Of a stretch of 64,000 nucleotides of DNA, positions 11,606 through 23,701 are shown piece after piece. The stretch spans positions 71,539,267 through 71,603,266 of the forward strand of contig OY720346.1 in the NCBI GenBank assembly GCA_963082975.1, read 5' to 3'. A program made the position numbers and the translations under genes. Each line of letters begins with the position of its first letter. Position 1 is the first letter of the stretch. The notes under the pieces are model-generated. The model was given only the letters and a program-made list of their open reading frames with translations. It was not told the DNA's origin and ran no database searches. Source of the stretch: Labia minor (taxonomy: Eukaryota > Arthropoda > Insecta > Dermaptera > Spongiphoridae).

Positions 11606-12660
11606 AAAAGTTTATCCGGATCTATTGAGTCATGCGTAGGTTTTACTAAAGTCTACAAATAATTAGTGAACAGAGATATTGAATTCGCGGTTTTTTTAAT
11701 ATCTGTCATAATGAAAATATCTTAATTAATGTTGATCGATTTGGCATGAACCCGCAATGATATCGTCTAATTTTCCTCCGCCTATAGTTTATAAGTATTG
11801 TATATGTTATAATAGAGTATAATATTTCTTGATCATTTCATTTCGATATTTTAATTTCATTGTTTGATTTTTATTGAATATTTTTAATTATAATAAAATT
11901 AGAGAAAATGCAAAGTTAGAGACTTGAGACAATTTATAAAAATTAATTTATAAAAATTAACGGTATAAAAGTATTGATAAAACTAAAGATAAATTAACAA
12001 TATATACATTCATTAATAGTATTAATTTAAATTAATGGATTTATTTGATTTTTTATTATTAAGTTCATTTATTAATTTTTTTAGATCATAGTTAATTCCC
12101 TCCCTTAAAATAAAAGAAGTACCTATTCAAATATGGAAAGAATAAATACAAAATAATTTAAGTTAAATATGATTTAAATATTTTATTATATTAATTAAAA
12201 TGAGAACTTTTAGAATAAATTATTTAATTGAAATGATATTTGAATATTAGAATTTAAAATAAAAAGTTAAAATTTATAATAATTCTTTGATTGCTAGTTA
12301 TATACATTGTGTAAAATGAGTCCGCCAGTCAGTGGGCCACGCCTGGCTCTTGAATGAACAACACGGAGAACTATATATAAACTTTAAATCTCTCTCTCTC
12401 CCGCTCACACACACTCTCACCTCTCTCCTCATCCCCTCCACCTCTCATTTCTTAGTTATTTCAATTTCCACAAATTGTCTAATTTTTAAAATATTCACTA
12501 ATTTACTTTCTATTTTTATTCTTTAATCCTTAAATAATATATTTTCTATTTTATGTTAAAATGTAAATAACTTACATTTTAACATATTAAACTATGACAG
12601 CAAAAAAGTAAACGAATTACATACATACATACATACAAACAGTCTCCTTTATATATATAG
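11606..12660. other. No gene seen
   Basis: A+T sequence. 12135-12270 recurs with changes at 29040-29180, so it contains an unnamed repeat. A CT/CA-rich stretch lies at 12395-12445. Confidence 0.4.
12552..12586. repeat. Perfect 15-bp hairpin
   Basis: TATGTTAAAATGTAA, five-base loop, exact complement. Function unknown. Confidence 0.65.
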
Positions 12661-12776
12661 ATTATCTCTTAATTTTAATTTATAATTTATAATTAATTAA
12701 ATTTAATTTAAATATAATTTATTATGTTATTTAATCTAATTCAAATTGCGAGATAATCGAGTGGAGACACTCCAGC
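12661..12776 (-). mobile_element. HINE-like repeat, copy e (5' end only)
   Basis: Only the first ~115 bases, ending GCGAGATAATCGAGTGGAGA then CACTCCAGC. Confidence 0.7.
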
Positions 12777-13059
12777 TTATTTTTGTTTACCACGATAATT
12801 TATTAAAATTTAAAAAATTCATATTTTTAAATATATATATTATTATTTTAGAAAATAAATACTTCGTGCCAAAGGATGACCTTGAAGGTGTAACATCGAA
12901 CACGAGCTCTGCTGAATGATTCTACGTTGGACGTTTCAAGGGAATATTTGAATATTTGGATATTAAATTAATTATTAGGATAATTAAATATTATATAATA
13001 ATAAATGAAATTTATATTAAAAAATACAAAAATATTATAATTTTCATGATTTAATATTA

Positions 13060-13160
13060 AAGGGGTAGCCACACTTGGTGGAATTAAGTATTAAAGTCAT
13101 ATTGAAAAATCGAAAATGTTTAAGAGCCAAATCAGAAAAAAAATTTACCTTTTTTTTATT
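13060..13160. repeat. Fragment of the hAT-type repeat hosting the 9308 insertion
   Basis: GGGTAGCCACACTTGG and TCATATTGAAAAATCG match both sides of the 9300-9557 insertion without the insert, acting as a paralogous empty site. Confidence 0.5.
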
Positions 13161-13439
13161 GTATCATGACTTTAAATTTCTTAATTGAGCCATAATTAAC
13201 CCAAAAAAAGCTACATTAATTTTCATTAATTTGGAATAACAAATTAAAAAAAGATTTCTAAAACTAAAAATAAATGAAAATTTTAGGGAAATTAAAATAT
13301 TAGAGGATTAATTAATATTTTTATCAAATAAATGTTTATTTAAGAGATAAAACGGATTTTTTTCTTTTATCAAAATGCCCCTATTCAGCTTGCATTTTGA
13401 AAATAGAATTATTCCATAATAATTTTTGTAATTTATATA

Positions 13440-14062
13440 CGAGGTCTGTTCAAAAGAAAAGGTGAATTTTGAATTTTACACGTGCTTTGTATATATATAC
13501 ACGATTATCGACATTTTTTTTTGTTATTGTGATGCATATATCGTTTCTCATATGTTGACATTATCAGCCATTAGGGATTAGTGGTTTGTTTGAAAATGTT
13601 AGTCAAGTTTTGTGTGTTCTTCGATTTTTTACTTCCAAAAAAATAACGAAAGAATACTACATGGAAGTTATGCAATACGATTCAAACGAGCGGAATTGTG
13701 GAAAAACACATTCTACATCAGCTTACATATCATTGCATGTTCGTGATTTTTTGGCAAAAAACAACACCGTAATCATGCCTCAACCACCGTATTCACCAGA
13801 GTTGGCTCCCTGCAACTTTTCCTATTCCAAAAACTAAAGAGACCAGTGAAAGGAAAGCGTTTTGCCACAATCGCAGAGATAAAGTCGAATACGATGATAG
13901 CCATACCGAAAAGCGCATTTCAGAAGTGCTTCGACGATTGGAAGAAGTGCTGACAAAAGTGCATTTTATCTGAGGGAAATTACTTTGCAGGGGACAAAAT
14001 GGATATTGATGAATAAATAAATACTTTTCGAAATAATTTAACTTCTCTTTTGAACAAATCTC
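13440..14062 (+). mobile_element. Mariner relic, internally deleted (family A)
   Basis: Ends are inverted: CGAGGTCTGTTCAAAAGAAA on the left and the complement of TCTTTTGAACAAATCTC on the right, next to TA. The right half keeps the transposase C-terminal third in broken frames: HVRDFLAKNNTVIMPQPPYS plus PELAPCNF, then a KGKRFATI-like segment and the PKSAFQKCFDDWKK region. The catalytic centre is missing, and C-N replaces the final catalytic Asp of APCD. Confidence 0.8.
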
Positions 14063-15150
14063 AAATGTTAGAGAGAAATAGAAGATTAAAAAAAAAATTT
14101 TTGTGTGAAATTCAGTAAAGAGTCTAATAGCTTCTAGATTAATAACCCATTTAAAAATTGTAATTTTTAATCTTCATTTGGATTACTAAAACCTCAGTTC
14201 ATTGAGCGATTCTTAAATAAGAACACAATCCATCATTGATAACTCACCTACGCTATTTCGACCCACTTGTGACCCCACATGGATATAAATTATAATGCCT
14301 ACCAACCCATCATTTGTCACTATCTCAAACTCTCTCTCACTTGCTCTCTACCTTACCCCCTCCTTTAGTAAATAATTTTGATAAAATGTATAATAATATA
14401 ATAAAATATTTGACAAACAAATAAAAGATTTCAATATTCAAATATATATTCAATATTAAAAATATTCATAAATAAAACATATTATATATACAATTTAAAA
14501 ATTGTAAATTAAATTTTATTAAACTCAATTAAAGAAATTCTTTGTCTTTAATTGCAAATATTTTTTTTTATAAAAGAGTGTTAAAAAACGATTCATTTAT
14601 TACCAATTAACAGATTTGATGGGACATTTGAGCCTTTATTAATTATTCAATTAAAGTACCTATATTTTACAAATTAATATATATATATATAAAATAAAAT
14701 TAATAAAAATATTTACATGAAAACATAAAACAGAAAAATTTTTATTGTACTAATTTAATCGAATGCTTTTTATTTAATGAGAAAAGATGTTTGTTACTAA
14801 ATAGGCGATAACTGGCTAATGACTGTCTAGAGAACTTCCGCCATTTAAATAATTAGAATAAAAAAACAATTTCCACACATTTAATTCTATGTAAAAATCT
14901 CAAGAAAGGTATCTATTTTAATTCCTATTAATATAAAAGATTAAAATTTCATTGGATAACATTGAAAATTGTATATATATATATATATGGATGAAGAATA
15001 AGTAAGGTGCATTTAATCTATATTATATGATAAATAAATATAATTAAATATATTATAATAATAATTAATAAAATTTTATTGCCGATATGGTTAATAAAAA
15101 AAACATATTGTATCAAATATTTATTATCTAAATAAATATATCTTATCTTA
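14063..15150. other. No gene seen
   Basis: A+T sequence with a small C-rich patch near 14260-14370 and an AT run near 14975. Confidence 0.5.
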
Positions 15151-15440
15151 TTATACTAGCAAAATTGTATATGTATATTTGTATATTTTTGAGATATAAA
15201 ACCGCTTTAAGGATTCATTAAAAATGTCGTCATCAACTACGTCATCCATATTTAAACTTGTCTCCCGCCTTTTTTTTTAAATTCATATTGTATTAATATT
15301 TTTTTATATTTAAAGTATTCATTTTTTGAAAAGCCATTTAACAATTTTAATAAATAATAGAAAATTTTTAAAGTTTATAATAATAAATTGTATAAATTTG
15401 TTAAAGGGGCGAGCGATAGCTCGGTGTTCCAGATATTCAA
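15151..15440 (+). repeat. R2-like repeat, short variant
   Basis: Shares the 5' start (TATCTTATCTTATTATACTA, AT run, AACCGCTTTAAGGATT) and ends GAGCGATAGCTCGGTGTTCC, a hairpin analogous to the R2 3' end; the middle differs. Confidence 0.5.
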
Positions 15441-15712
15441 ATATTATTATTTATTTAACTATAAGAACAATTAATACACTACAACTATGAATATTATATA
15501 TTAATAATAATTAATAATATATTACAATATTTTAATATTTTATGGGTTTACTAATAAAGAAGTGTGAAGATTCTATTTTATTCTGAGGGGGGAGGTGGAA
15601 TGAAAGTAAGTGTACCTATATTTTAAAATTTAAATTTTTTAATGTGTTTTTCTTTTTAAAAAAATTAATACATAATCTTTGTAACTGGTGAGAAATGTTT
15701 TAAATTTCCTAT

Positions 15713-16303
15713 TACTATCTCTGTCGAGATAGTATTGCGATCACGAAAATTTTCGATGTTGAGATTTTGATGTTTATAAACGTTTTGAAGGTTCCTGAAT
15801 CACTTTCACTAAGGTTGAGAAAAATGTCTGTGTGTGTGTGTATGTGTATGTGTTTATGTGTGTGAATGTGTGTATGTATGTAACCAAGATTACAGACATG
15901 GGCATTATTCAAAATTCATATTTTTCTATCAACATTTGAGAAATATAGCTCAACCAGAAGATGGTAATTACCTACAACGTTTTGATTTTATTTCTTCTAA
16001 AGTGACCGTAAAAAATAAAGATATATGTTTGATAATTTTTCACATGATTAATAATTATATAAAACTGCTATATATAGAATTTCAGCTTGATTGAATCGCT
16101 GAAAGTACCAGAATTAATTTTTTAATACTGCAAATCTCACGCGCCAACACGTGACGTGGTGCCATCAACAAAGAGCCAAACATGCGCTGGTTTAATAAAT
16201 AATATTTATTAATCTTAATTTATAATTAATTAAATTTAATTTAAATTAATATATTTTATTTAATCCAATTCAAATTGCGAGATAGTCGAGCGGAGACACT
16301 CCA
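15713..16303 (-). mobile_element. HINE-like repeat, copy f (full length)
   Basis: Complete at both ends: terminal hairpin TACTATCTCTGTCGAGATAG and 5' end GAGATAGTCGAGCGGAGACA. About 590 bp with a GT/GTAT microsatellite. Confidence 0.83.
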
Positions 16304-17529
16304 AATTTTATTTTAATGTTTTATTTTATTTCTAATTAATAATATTAAAATTCATAACAAATCTGAAGTGACTTAAGTCAAGGATTCCCCTCCCTATTCT
16401 ATCATTATATCAATATATTATATCAATTTTCTTTTTAAGAGTGATTACTATTCTAATTATATAAAACAAAATAAAGAACTATGAACAAAACAAAACTCAT
16501 ATTCGTCAGAGTTTTGAAATATAATATAATTCCAATGTAAAAAAAAAATTATAATTTATTTACTTTGAAAATTTGTTATTATTTATTAATATTTTAAAAG
16601 GAACTTTAAAATTAATTATAATTTATTCATAAAAATTCATATAAAGGTATATGGCTATATATATATTTTAAATATAAAGAATAAATGATTTATTTCTTTA
16701 AATGAGAGGGGATAAGTAAGTTTTCTTAGTATTTTCTTGAGAGGAGGTTTATTAAAAAAATCAGAAGAGTTAGGTGCTCGTAATGCTGATAATGTATGCA
16801 GGTTAGCGAACTGGCTTTGATGTTATTCTGAGCATACTTAAAGCACTGGTGAGTCACTCGGAAGGTGAGTTTACGAGTCCGTCTGTAGATGTAACTATCT
16901 TCTGCCCCCCTACCCCGCATCTTCTACGTCTTCACAGACACCCCACCCCACCACCCTTTTTACTAAGTACACGTGGAGTTAAATGTAACTGACAACGCCT
17001 TTTCCCAGATGAATTTTGCTTTTTCCTCATGTTCAAGTGGTTTTTGTCAACATGTAAAAAGGACCACCCAGGTTAAAAGAGAAAGAAAAAAAAAATCTTC
17101 CAATTTTGACTACGTAATTGTTAACTCTTACCCTATCATCATTGATACTGTCTTCTAATTAATAATAATCTTACGAATATATACTATATAAATATTTCAA
17201 ACACAAGGGGAGTATTTAATGAATATTTTATTAATAAAAATAAATTATACATGCATTCAAGTCTCCAGAGGGGATCAATTTCGAAAAAGAATTTTCACCT
17301 TGAACATAAAAATAAAAAAAATAAATTACAAAATAATAATAAATAACCATTAATAAACACGTGGGCCCAAAGATAAGGTCAAATATTTATAAGGGATTCC
17401 AAGGATAGATGGTGCATTATGTATTTTGAATCTTCAGTGTCATTCACTTTATGATTAAAAAATGATGATGATTATTATTATATTTATAATTAATAATTAA
17501 TTGATTTAATAAAATAAATTAAAAACTAA
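16304..17529. other. Mostly A+T, with the 16726-16960 island
   Basis: Apart from the island and a mixed patch 16960-17160, nothing recognisable. Confidence 0.4.
16726..16960 (-). other. Coding-like island, unknown
   Basis: Minus-strand open stretch with mixed codons, including YIYRRTRKLTFRVTHQCFKY and NNIKASSLTCIHYQHYEH, running into A+T sequence containing AATAAA. C-rich sequence lies immediately upstream. No family recognised and splice sites are weak. Confidence 0.2.
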
Positions 17530-18129
17530 GCTGGAGTGTCTCCACTCGACTATTCGCATATTTTAATTGGATTAATTAACATATATTATATTTAAATTAA
17601 ATTTAATTAATTATAAATTATAAATTAAAATGAATAAATAATATTTATTAAACCATCGCGTGTTTGGATCTTTGTTGATGACACCACGTCACGTGTTGGC
17701 GAGTGATTTGCAGTGTTAAAAAATTAATTCCGGTACTTTCAGCGATTCAATCAAGCTGAAATTCTATATATAGCAGTTTTATACAATTTTTAATCATGTG
17801 AAAAATTATTAAATCTATATCTTTATTATTACGGTCACTTTAGAAAAAAAAAATCAAAACGTTGTAGTTAATGACCCTCTTCCGGTTGAGCTACATTTCT
17901 CAAAAGTTGATAGAAAACTACGAATTTTGAATGATTTCTGTATACCAAATTTCATTATTCTAAATCAAACCGTTTTTGCGTAATCTTTTCTACATTCACA
18001 CACACACAAGAGAGAGACATTTTTCTCAACCTTAGTGAAAATGACTCAGGGACCTTCAAAACGTATACAAACATCAAAATCTCGAAATCGAAAATTTTTG
18101 TGATCTCAATACTATCTCTGGCGAGATAG
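17530..18129 (+). mobile_element. HINE-like repeat, copy g (full length)
   Basis: GCTGGAGTGTCTCCACTCGA to ACTATCTCTGGCGAGATAG, followed by AAAAAAGGAACCCA, a piece of the foldback family also found after copy k. Confidence 0.82.
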
Positions 18130-18151
18130 AAAAAAGGAACCCACTATAGTG

Positions 18152-18323
18152 TAGTTGAGCTATAATTCTCAAAAGTTGATAGAAAACTACAAATTTTGAA
18201 TAATGCCCATCTACCAAATTATACCCGAAACCGTTTTAGCATAATCTTGTCTACATACATAAACACACAGACATTTTTCTCAACCTTAGTGAAAATGATT
18301 CAGGAACCTTCTGGCGAGATAGT
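18152..18323 (+). mobile_element. HINE-like repeat, 3' half (copy g2)
   Basis: GTTGAGCTATAATTCTCAAA to TTCTGGCGAGATAGTA, a second 3' portion directly downstream of copy g. Confidence 0.7.
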
Positions 18324-19188
18324 AACAAATAATTCAATCATATATTTGAATGTATAAATTTATTGAATAAAAGTTAAAAAAAACAAAAACAAAACAAAAA
18401 GCAATAAAATAAAGTTTGAGATTGATAAATGTCCAATATAAGGAACTTTCGAAGTGGAATGGTTAGCATATCGAAATGGGAAGGTATTCCTATTCGCCTA
18501 ACCAAATGTGCCTAACGACACCTTCCAAATATAGAAACGTCATGGGTGACCAAAGACACCGACGTCGGAACAGGTCAAAAGCAAATTCCTTCTTTTACAA
18601 GCATTTCTTTTTCAATAAAGCAAGTCTTTATTTTAAAAGCTTTACGTTAAGCCGTTAAAAAGAAGAATATCCCTTTTCATTCAGACACCTCATGATAGAA
18701 AATTCTCTCTTTGGTATATTAATCGAAATCGATTAACTAAATAAAAATATCATAGATATCTAAAAAAAATAAACAAAAAATCTAATTAATATTATCAAAT
18801 TAGTGAAATTTAAATTCAATTTCTAAAATAAAAATTTAATTGGACCACATGAATTATATACACAATGAATATAGAAAAATTATTATATAATTTTATAAAT
18901 TATTAAATAGTTTGATCTTTGATAGGTTTTGTCCCGGCGAAGGTAACTCGCTTCGATGAGTGTATATAAAAGATATTTTTATTTATTTACTATTATTATT
19001 TTTGTTTACGATTAAGTTAAATTATAATAAGTTATAATGATTATTTTGTTTAAACTTAAAAGAGTAATAAAATTAAACTATTAAGATATGAATTAATTAA
19101 TGATTTTTTATAAAAAAAAAACTTTTAGTTTGTAGTTTTTGAAACATTCATTTTTAAACAAATAAAAAAACAACAAAATTTCATTTTT
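18324..19188. other. No assignable gene; one mixed patch
   Basis: 18440-18600 is less A+T-rich, with short open readings in two plus frames and a possible AAG|GTATTC donor at 18492, but no recognisable protein. Confidence 0.35.
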
Positions 19189-19546
19189 TTCCGACCAACG
19201 ATAGGAAGGGAACACCAAATTTTACATGTGGAGGTTTTTACATATGTCCTCGAATCATGTATTTTGTTAACAGAAAAAAATATTTTTAGCATGATGTCTG
19301 TTCGTCTGTCCATTGTGTCTCCATATATAGACTTGTATAGCTGTATAGCTTAATCCATCAACTTTTGGTGTATATCCGGAAACCGAACGCGGTAGTTTAC
19401 AAATTATTAATTTTATATTCATTGTCGGAATTTTTTTTACTATATTAAACTATCTAGTGAAATAAAAAATACATATATATATATATAATGTAGTTTTTAA
19501 TTATTTTTAATTCCTCGGTCGGTTCTGTGCCTGGTCACAGCTCATT
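19189..19546 (+). repeat. R3 repeat, variant copy
   Basis: CCGACCAACGATAGGAAGGG at the start, GTCTGTTCGTCTGTCC inside, and CGGTCGGTTCTGTGCCTGG at the end. The interior differs from the other R3 copies. Confidence 0.6.
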
Positions 19547-20097
19547 TTTTGGTATGGTAAAGAAATCACTTACAAAAGTTATGATTGAGAAAATTGATTA
19601 CTTAAAGATTATAAATCATCTTTATTAATTACTTAAATATTATATATATCATTATGAAATTTTTAATTTATATATATATATAAAATAAACTAATAATAAA
19701 AAATTTTAAATCGAATGATAAAGTAAAAAAACTTGGACATGAAAATTAATTCTTCCAAATGTTTATAGTTTTGTGTTTTATTTTAATACAATGTTGTTGT
19801 TTTTAAATCGAAACATATGGTGAATGATTTTTTTTATTCACATTTTATTGACATAAAGAAAACGTTACGAAGATGAAATGGAAGGATTTAAATATTGATA
19901 CGCGCATTGATATGAAATAAATGTAAAATCATGTCTTTGATCTCGCGGATTGATAATCATTTTAAAAAAACTTGTTTATCCAGAGGAAAAAGAAAAAAAG
20001 AAGCATCGAATGGAATGTTGGCGACTCCTTTGGTACCCACCGGCTAATCTAACTCATATGAGAAAAATTCTAATCCATTTTCGTTCACTAGATATTA

Positions 20098-21126
20098 TTA
20101 AGTTTCTATATATAGTTTTAGTATGTATTCCTATTTAAGAAAATATATAATTATGTATCTTTACTCAATTAAAATATTTAAAAAAAAATTTTTTAATAAT
20201 TATTTTAATATATTCTAAAAACTGACTAGTTCGAAATAACAATATTTTCTTTTTGTAAAATAAATCAAAATTTGATTTTTATTGATTTTTTTTCACATAT
20301 CAATTAATTATTATTTATTAATTTATTAATATGTATATTTCAACTCCAGAGAAGTTAGTCATTATATTTTTCTACGTATTTTATTTTATGAATAAACAGT
20401 GATGAAGAAAAGACATGTTTAATATGCAAAGAACTTACTTAAGTTGGGAGAGGATGAAAAAAAATGCATTAAATAAAAAATGTTAAACGTTTTATATCAA
20501 TGGAACTACTTAAATAATTAATTAAATATAATTTAAAAAAATATTATATTTTAATTTTCACTAATAAAAAGTTAATTTTTTTTTAACTAGTCTTAGTTAT
20601 TATGTCTGGTTTTCAAATTTTTACATTTCAAGATCCTTTAATTCTTAAAAATAAAATTATTAATTAATAATATAAAACCACATTCAATACATATAAAATA
20701 TCCTCATTACTTTCATAAAATAATATTTTTGTTTATTTTAATCGAAAAACGATGAAATCTTTGATTTATTTTTACCGATCGAAGATAGGAAGGGAAGGGT
20801 TATTTTCAATCCAAATTTCACATGAGGAATTTTTTTACATATCTCCACGAATATTGGTTTGTATTGGTTTTATCCTCGGGAAAAATCATCTTCATTAGTT
20901 TTTTCTTAATTTAAAATTATATGACATCACGCAGCCCTTCATGACGTCACAGCCAGCGGCTCCTTATTATTATTATTAAAATTAAAAATATGTATGTAAT
21001 ATTCATTTTATTTATATTATTTATTGCATTAATAGATATATTAAAATTATTTGAAATTGTTTCTGTAGCTGGAAATTAATTTATTTCAAACCGTCGGTCG
21101 GTTCTGTGTCTGGCCACAGGTCAACT
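20098..21126 (+). repeat. R3 block duplicated at 35602-36630
   Basis: 20098-20770 is almost identical to 35602-36270, and 20771-21126 is a full short R3: ACCGATCGAAGATAGG start, TTAGTTTTTTCTTAATTT module, ATGACATCACGCAGCCC, ending CCGTCGGTCGGTTCTGTG and TGGCCACAGGTCAAC. Confidence 0.75.
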
Positions 21127-23330
21127 TATTTAGTTTTGGTATTCTGTTTAGTTTTTATTTAATTATTTATTATAATATAGCTAGACTCCACAAAGTCTAC
21201 TACTGTCAAAAAAACTTTATTTTATTCAATTATGGTTTACACTATATTAAATAGTTTTAGTTATATAATTTTCTATATTTTATTAAAATATTTGATCTAT
21301 GTCTTTAATAATCCTCCCAAATTAACTATTTTGATTTAGAAAGTTGTATTAATGATTAGCATATAATATATTATATCATTAGAAAAATATATTTTCATGT
21401 ATTAAAAGTGAAATCATTTATAATACAAAAATTAAATTATTTCTTATTTAACTATTCTTTCCATATTACTTTTCTCATAAATTATATACATATGTAAATA
21501 TGAATATATAAATATAGTTACAATTTTAATTAATTATGCATATTTTTTCTATGTTTCATAATGAACTTTGTCTTTTTATTATTTATAAAGATAATCCATT
21601 GAGCCACTCCTGCCGTAGAGGATATCTATTTAAATAAATCAGGGGGGAGAGGGGAGGGAGGGGATTTTGCAATTCTGTTTCTTTCCCCACCTTAAGACAT
21701 GCAACAGTTATCCTCCTTCGGAGGTCTAGTCATTGTCTATCCATCCAGAAAAAGGCCCACGCAATTAGAAATAAAAATAGTAAAATTTTACGAGCAAATA
21801 AATATTTAATTGTTCTTATTCCAAATGATAAATGATGAAATAAGTTTTAACTTATTCATGAATAAAATGCATTAATTATATATAAATATATATATATAAG
21901 TATCTAATGATACATTTAAGTTTTTTTTTCTGAATCTATAAAACTTTTATATCTTTGGAAAAAGTGAAATGAATATTTTAATATATATAAGGATATATAT
22001 ATATATATATATATATTGATAAAATTTCAAAATATAAAAAATATTTATTAATTATAATATATAAAGAATTTTGAGAAAAAATTATTGGTTTAAATAATAA
22101 TTTTGAAGACATTTTCCTTGTTTATTTTTTATTTATTAAATTAAAATTAGATTTTTTCTATCTATGATATTTTATGCTTTACTTCGGGGAGTAGGAAGTG
22201 AGGACGATACATCATCCTTTTTTTTAATAAAAATTAAAAATTTAATAATTAATTTTTTTTTTAAACAAACTAAATTATTTATAAGAGATTATTTTTAAAT
22301 TTAAAATTTCAATAATTTAGAATCAACATTATAAATCTATTCAATGTTATATGTGAGGAAATTGGAAGAAGATAGGAATTGAATCGAGATGGCTCATGAT
22401 AGCAACAATTAGAGGAGTCAGGTTGCTGTGTTTCAGGAGCACCACAGGAATAAATATAAAGTTGGATTTATTTTATTTATAAGTGGTAAAACATAAATTG
22501 TGATGAATTCATAATACAAACTTTATAGTCAATATTTGTAAATACTTTTTTTAATTACTTTCCTTTGCTTATTATTATTATTTACACTCTAATATTATTA
22601 TAAAATAAAAAAAAACTTATCTCTGTTTATTATATATAAGCATCTACTAAAATACAAATAGCATTAAAAAAATCTCTCAATGGCTCGGTTTATAAAAGAC
22701 CCTATTGATCCTGAAATATGACTATCATGCATCTGATCTTAGATAATTTATGACCTAAGCATCGGATAGATAAAGAAAGAGAGAGGGACAAAAAGAGATT
22801 GTGTAACATTCGAAGAGGATAGACGATTAACATTCAAATAAATTCAAACAAATCCAAAAAGCTACCGCAAACCCAAAGCAGAGTGGGATTCTAATGGAGA
22901 CCGATTAGTTAAGCTGCCAAGTGGTTGGTTACATACAACCATCCTCCAAAAGGAATTAATCAACGGTCACGATGTCGAAATTGGTCTGGGGTTGATATAG
23001 AAATACAGACTCATTAAAACAATTGAACTTTCACGTTGGTAGATAATAAATGACGCTTATGGCAAGAGAGAAAATAAAAAAAATAGACTCGAATCTTATT
23101 TAATAAGCAATTTGTTTATAGGTTAAGAATTCAATTATTAATCAGGCGTTAAAATAAAAATATATAATACGAGAAAGAGTGAAAGTGAAACCGTCTATAA
23201 TATGATAAAATATTAATAATTTTAAAAGATAGATAAAGATTAAAGTTGAAATGAATTTCAAAATAATATAATAATAAATGAACTAAATAATTTAATAATA
23301 ATAAAAATATAATAATCCATAATAATTATA
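21127..23330. other. No gene seen
   Basis: Long A+T stretch. G-run at 21640-21665; mixed patches at 21690-21770, 22385-22455 and 22860-23040 contain no exon I can support. Confidence 0.4.
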
Positions 23331-23701
23331 AGTACCTGATTCACCGAGTCACTGTTCAAATTAATTAAATGAAAATAAATTAAAAACATACAGCCATTAA
23401 ACGAACGTATTAATACACTGAAAGACAGAAAAGTATGGCCTGTTGATATAACATAATATATAAATTTCGTAATTTGGTTTTATTTATATTTATAATATTT
23501 TGTATTTAAGAAAAGCTGTCTGAAGTAATTGCCTAGGGCATTTAAATTTCCTATTTTAAATTAAGAAAAAACTAATAAAGATGATTTTTCCCGAGACTGA
23601 AACCAATACGGATCAATTTTTCTTTATAAAAATTATCTATGGCGTCAATTTCAAAAAAATCCTTATGGGGATTTAATATTTCACAAAGAAAAATATATAT
23701 A

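Noticed and set aside
15834-16094. Open frames with VCVCVCVYVCE-like or HTHTHTH runs (also 5079, 7022, 41932, 42100)
   Set aside because: They are translations of the CA/GT microsatellite and its flanks in HINE copies.
18476-18658. MGRYSYSPNQMC... frame and an alternative WLAYRNGK reading
   Set aside because: Two competing frames, no homologue recognised and only a weak donor; noted as a mixed patch only.
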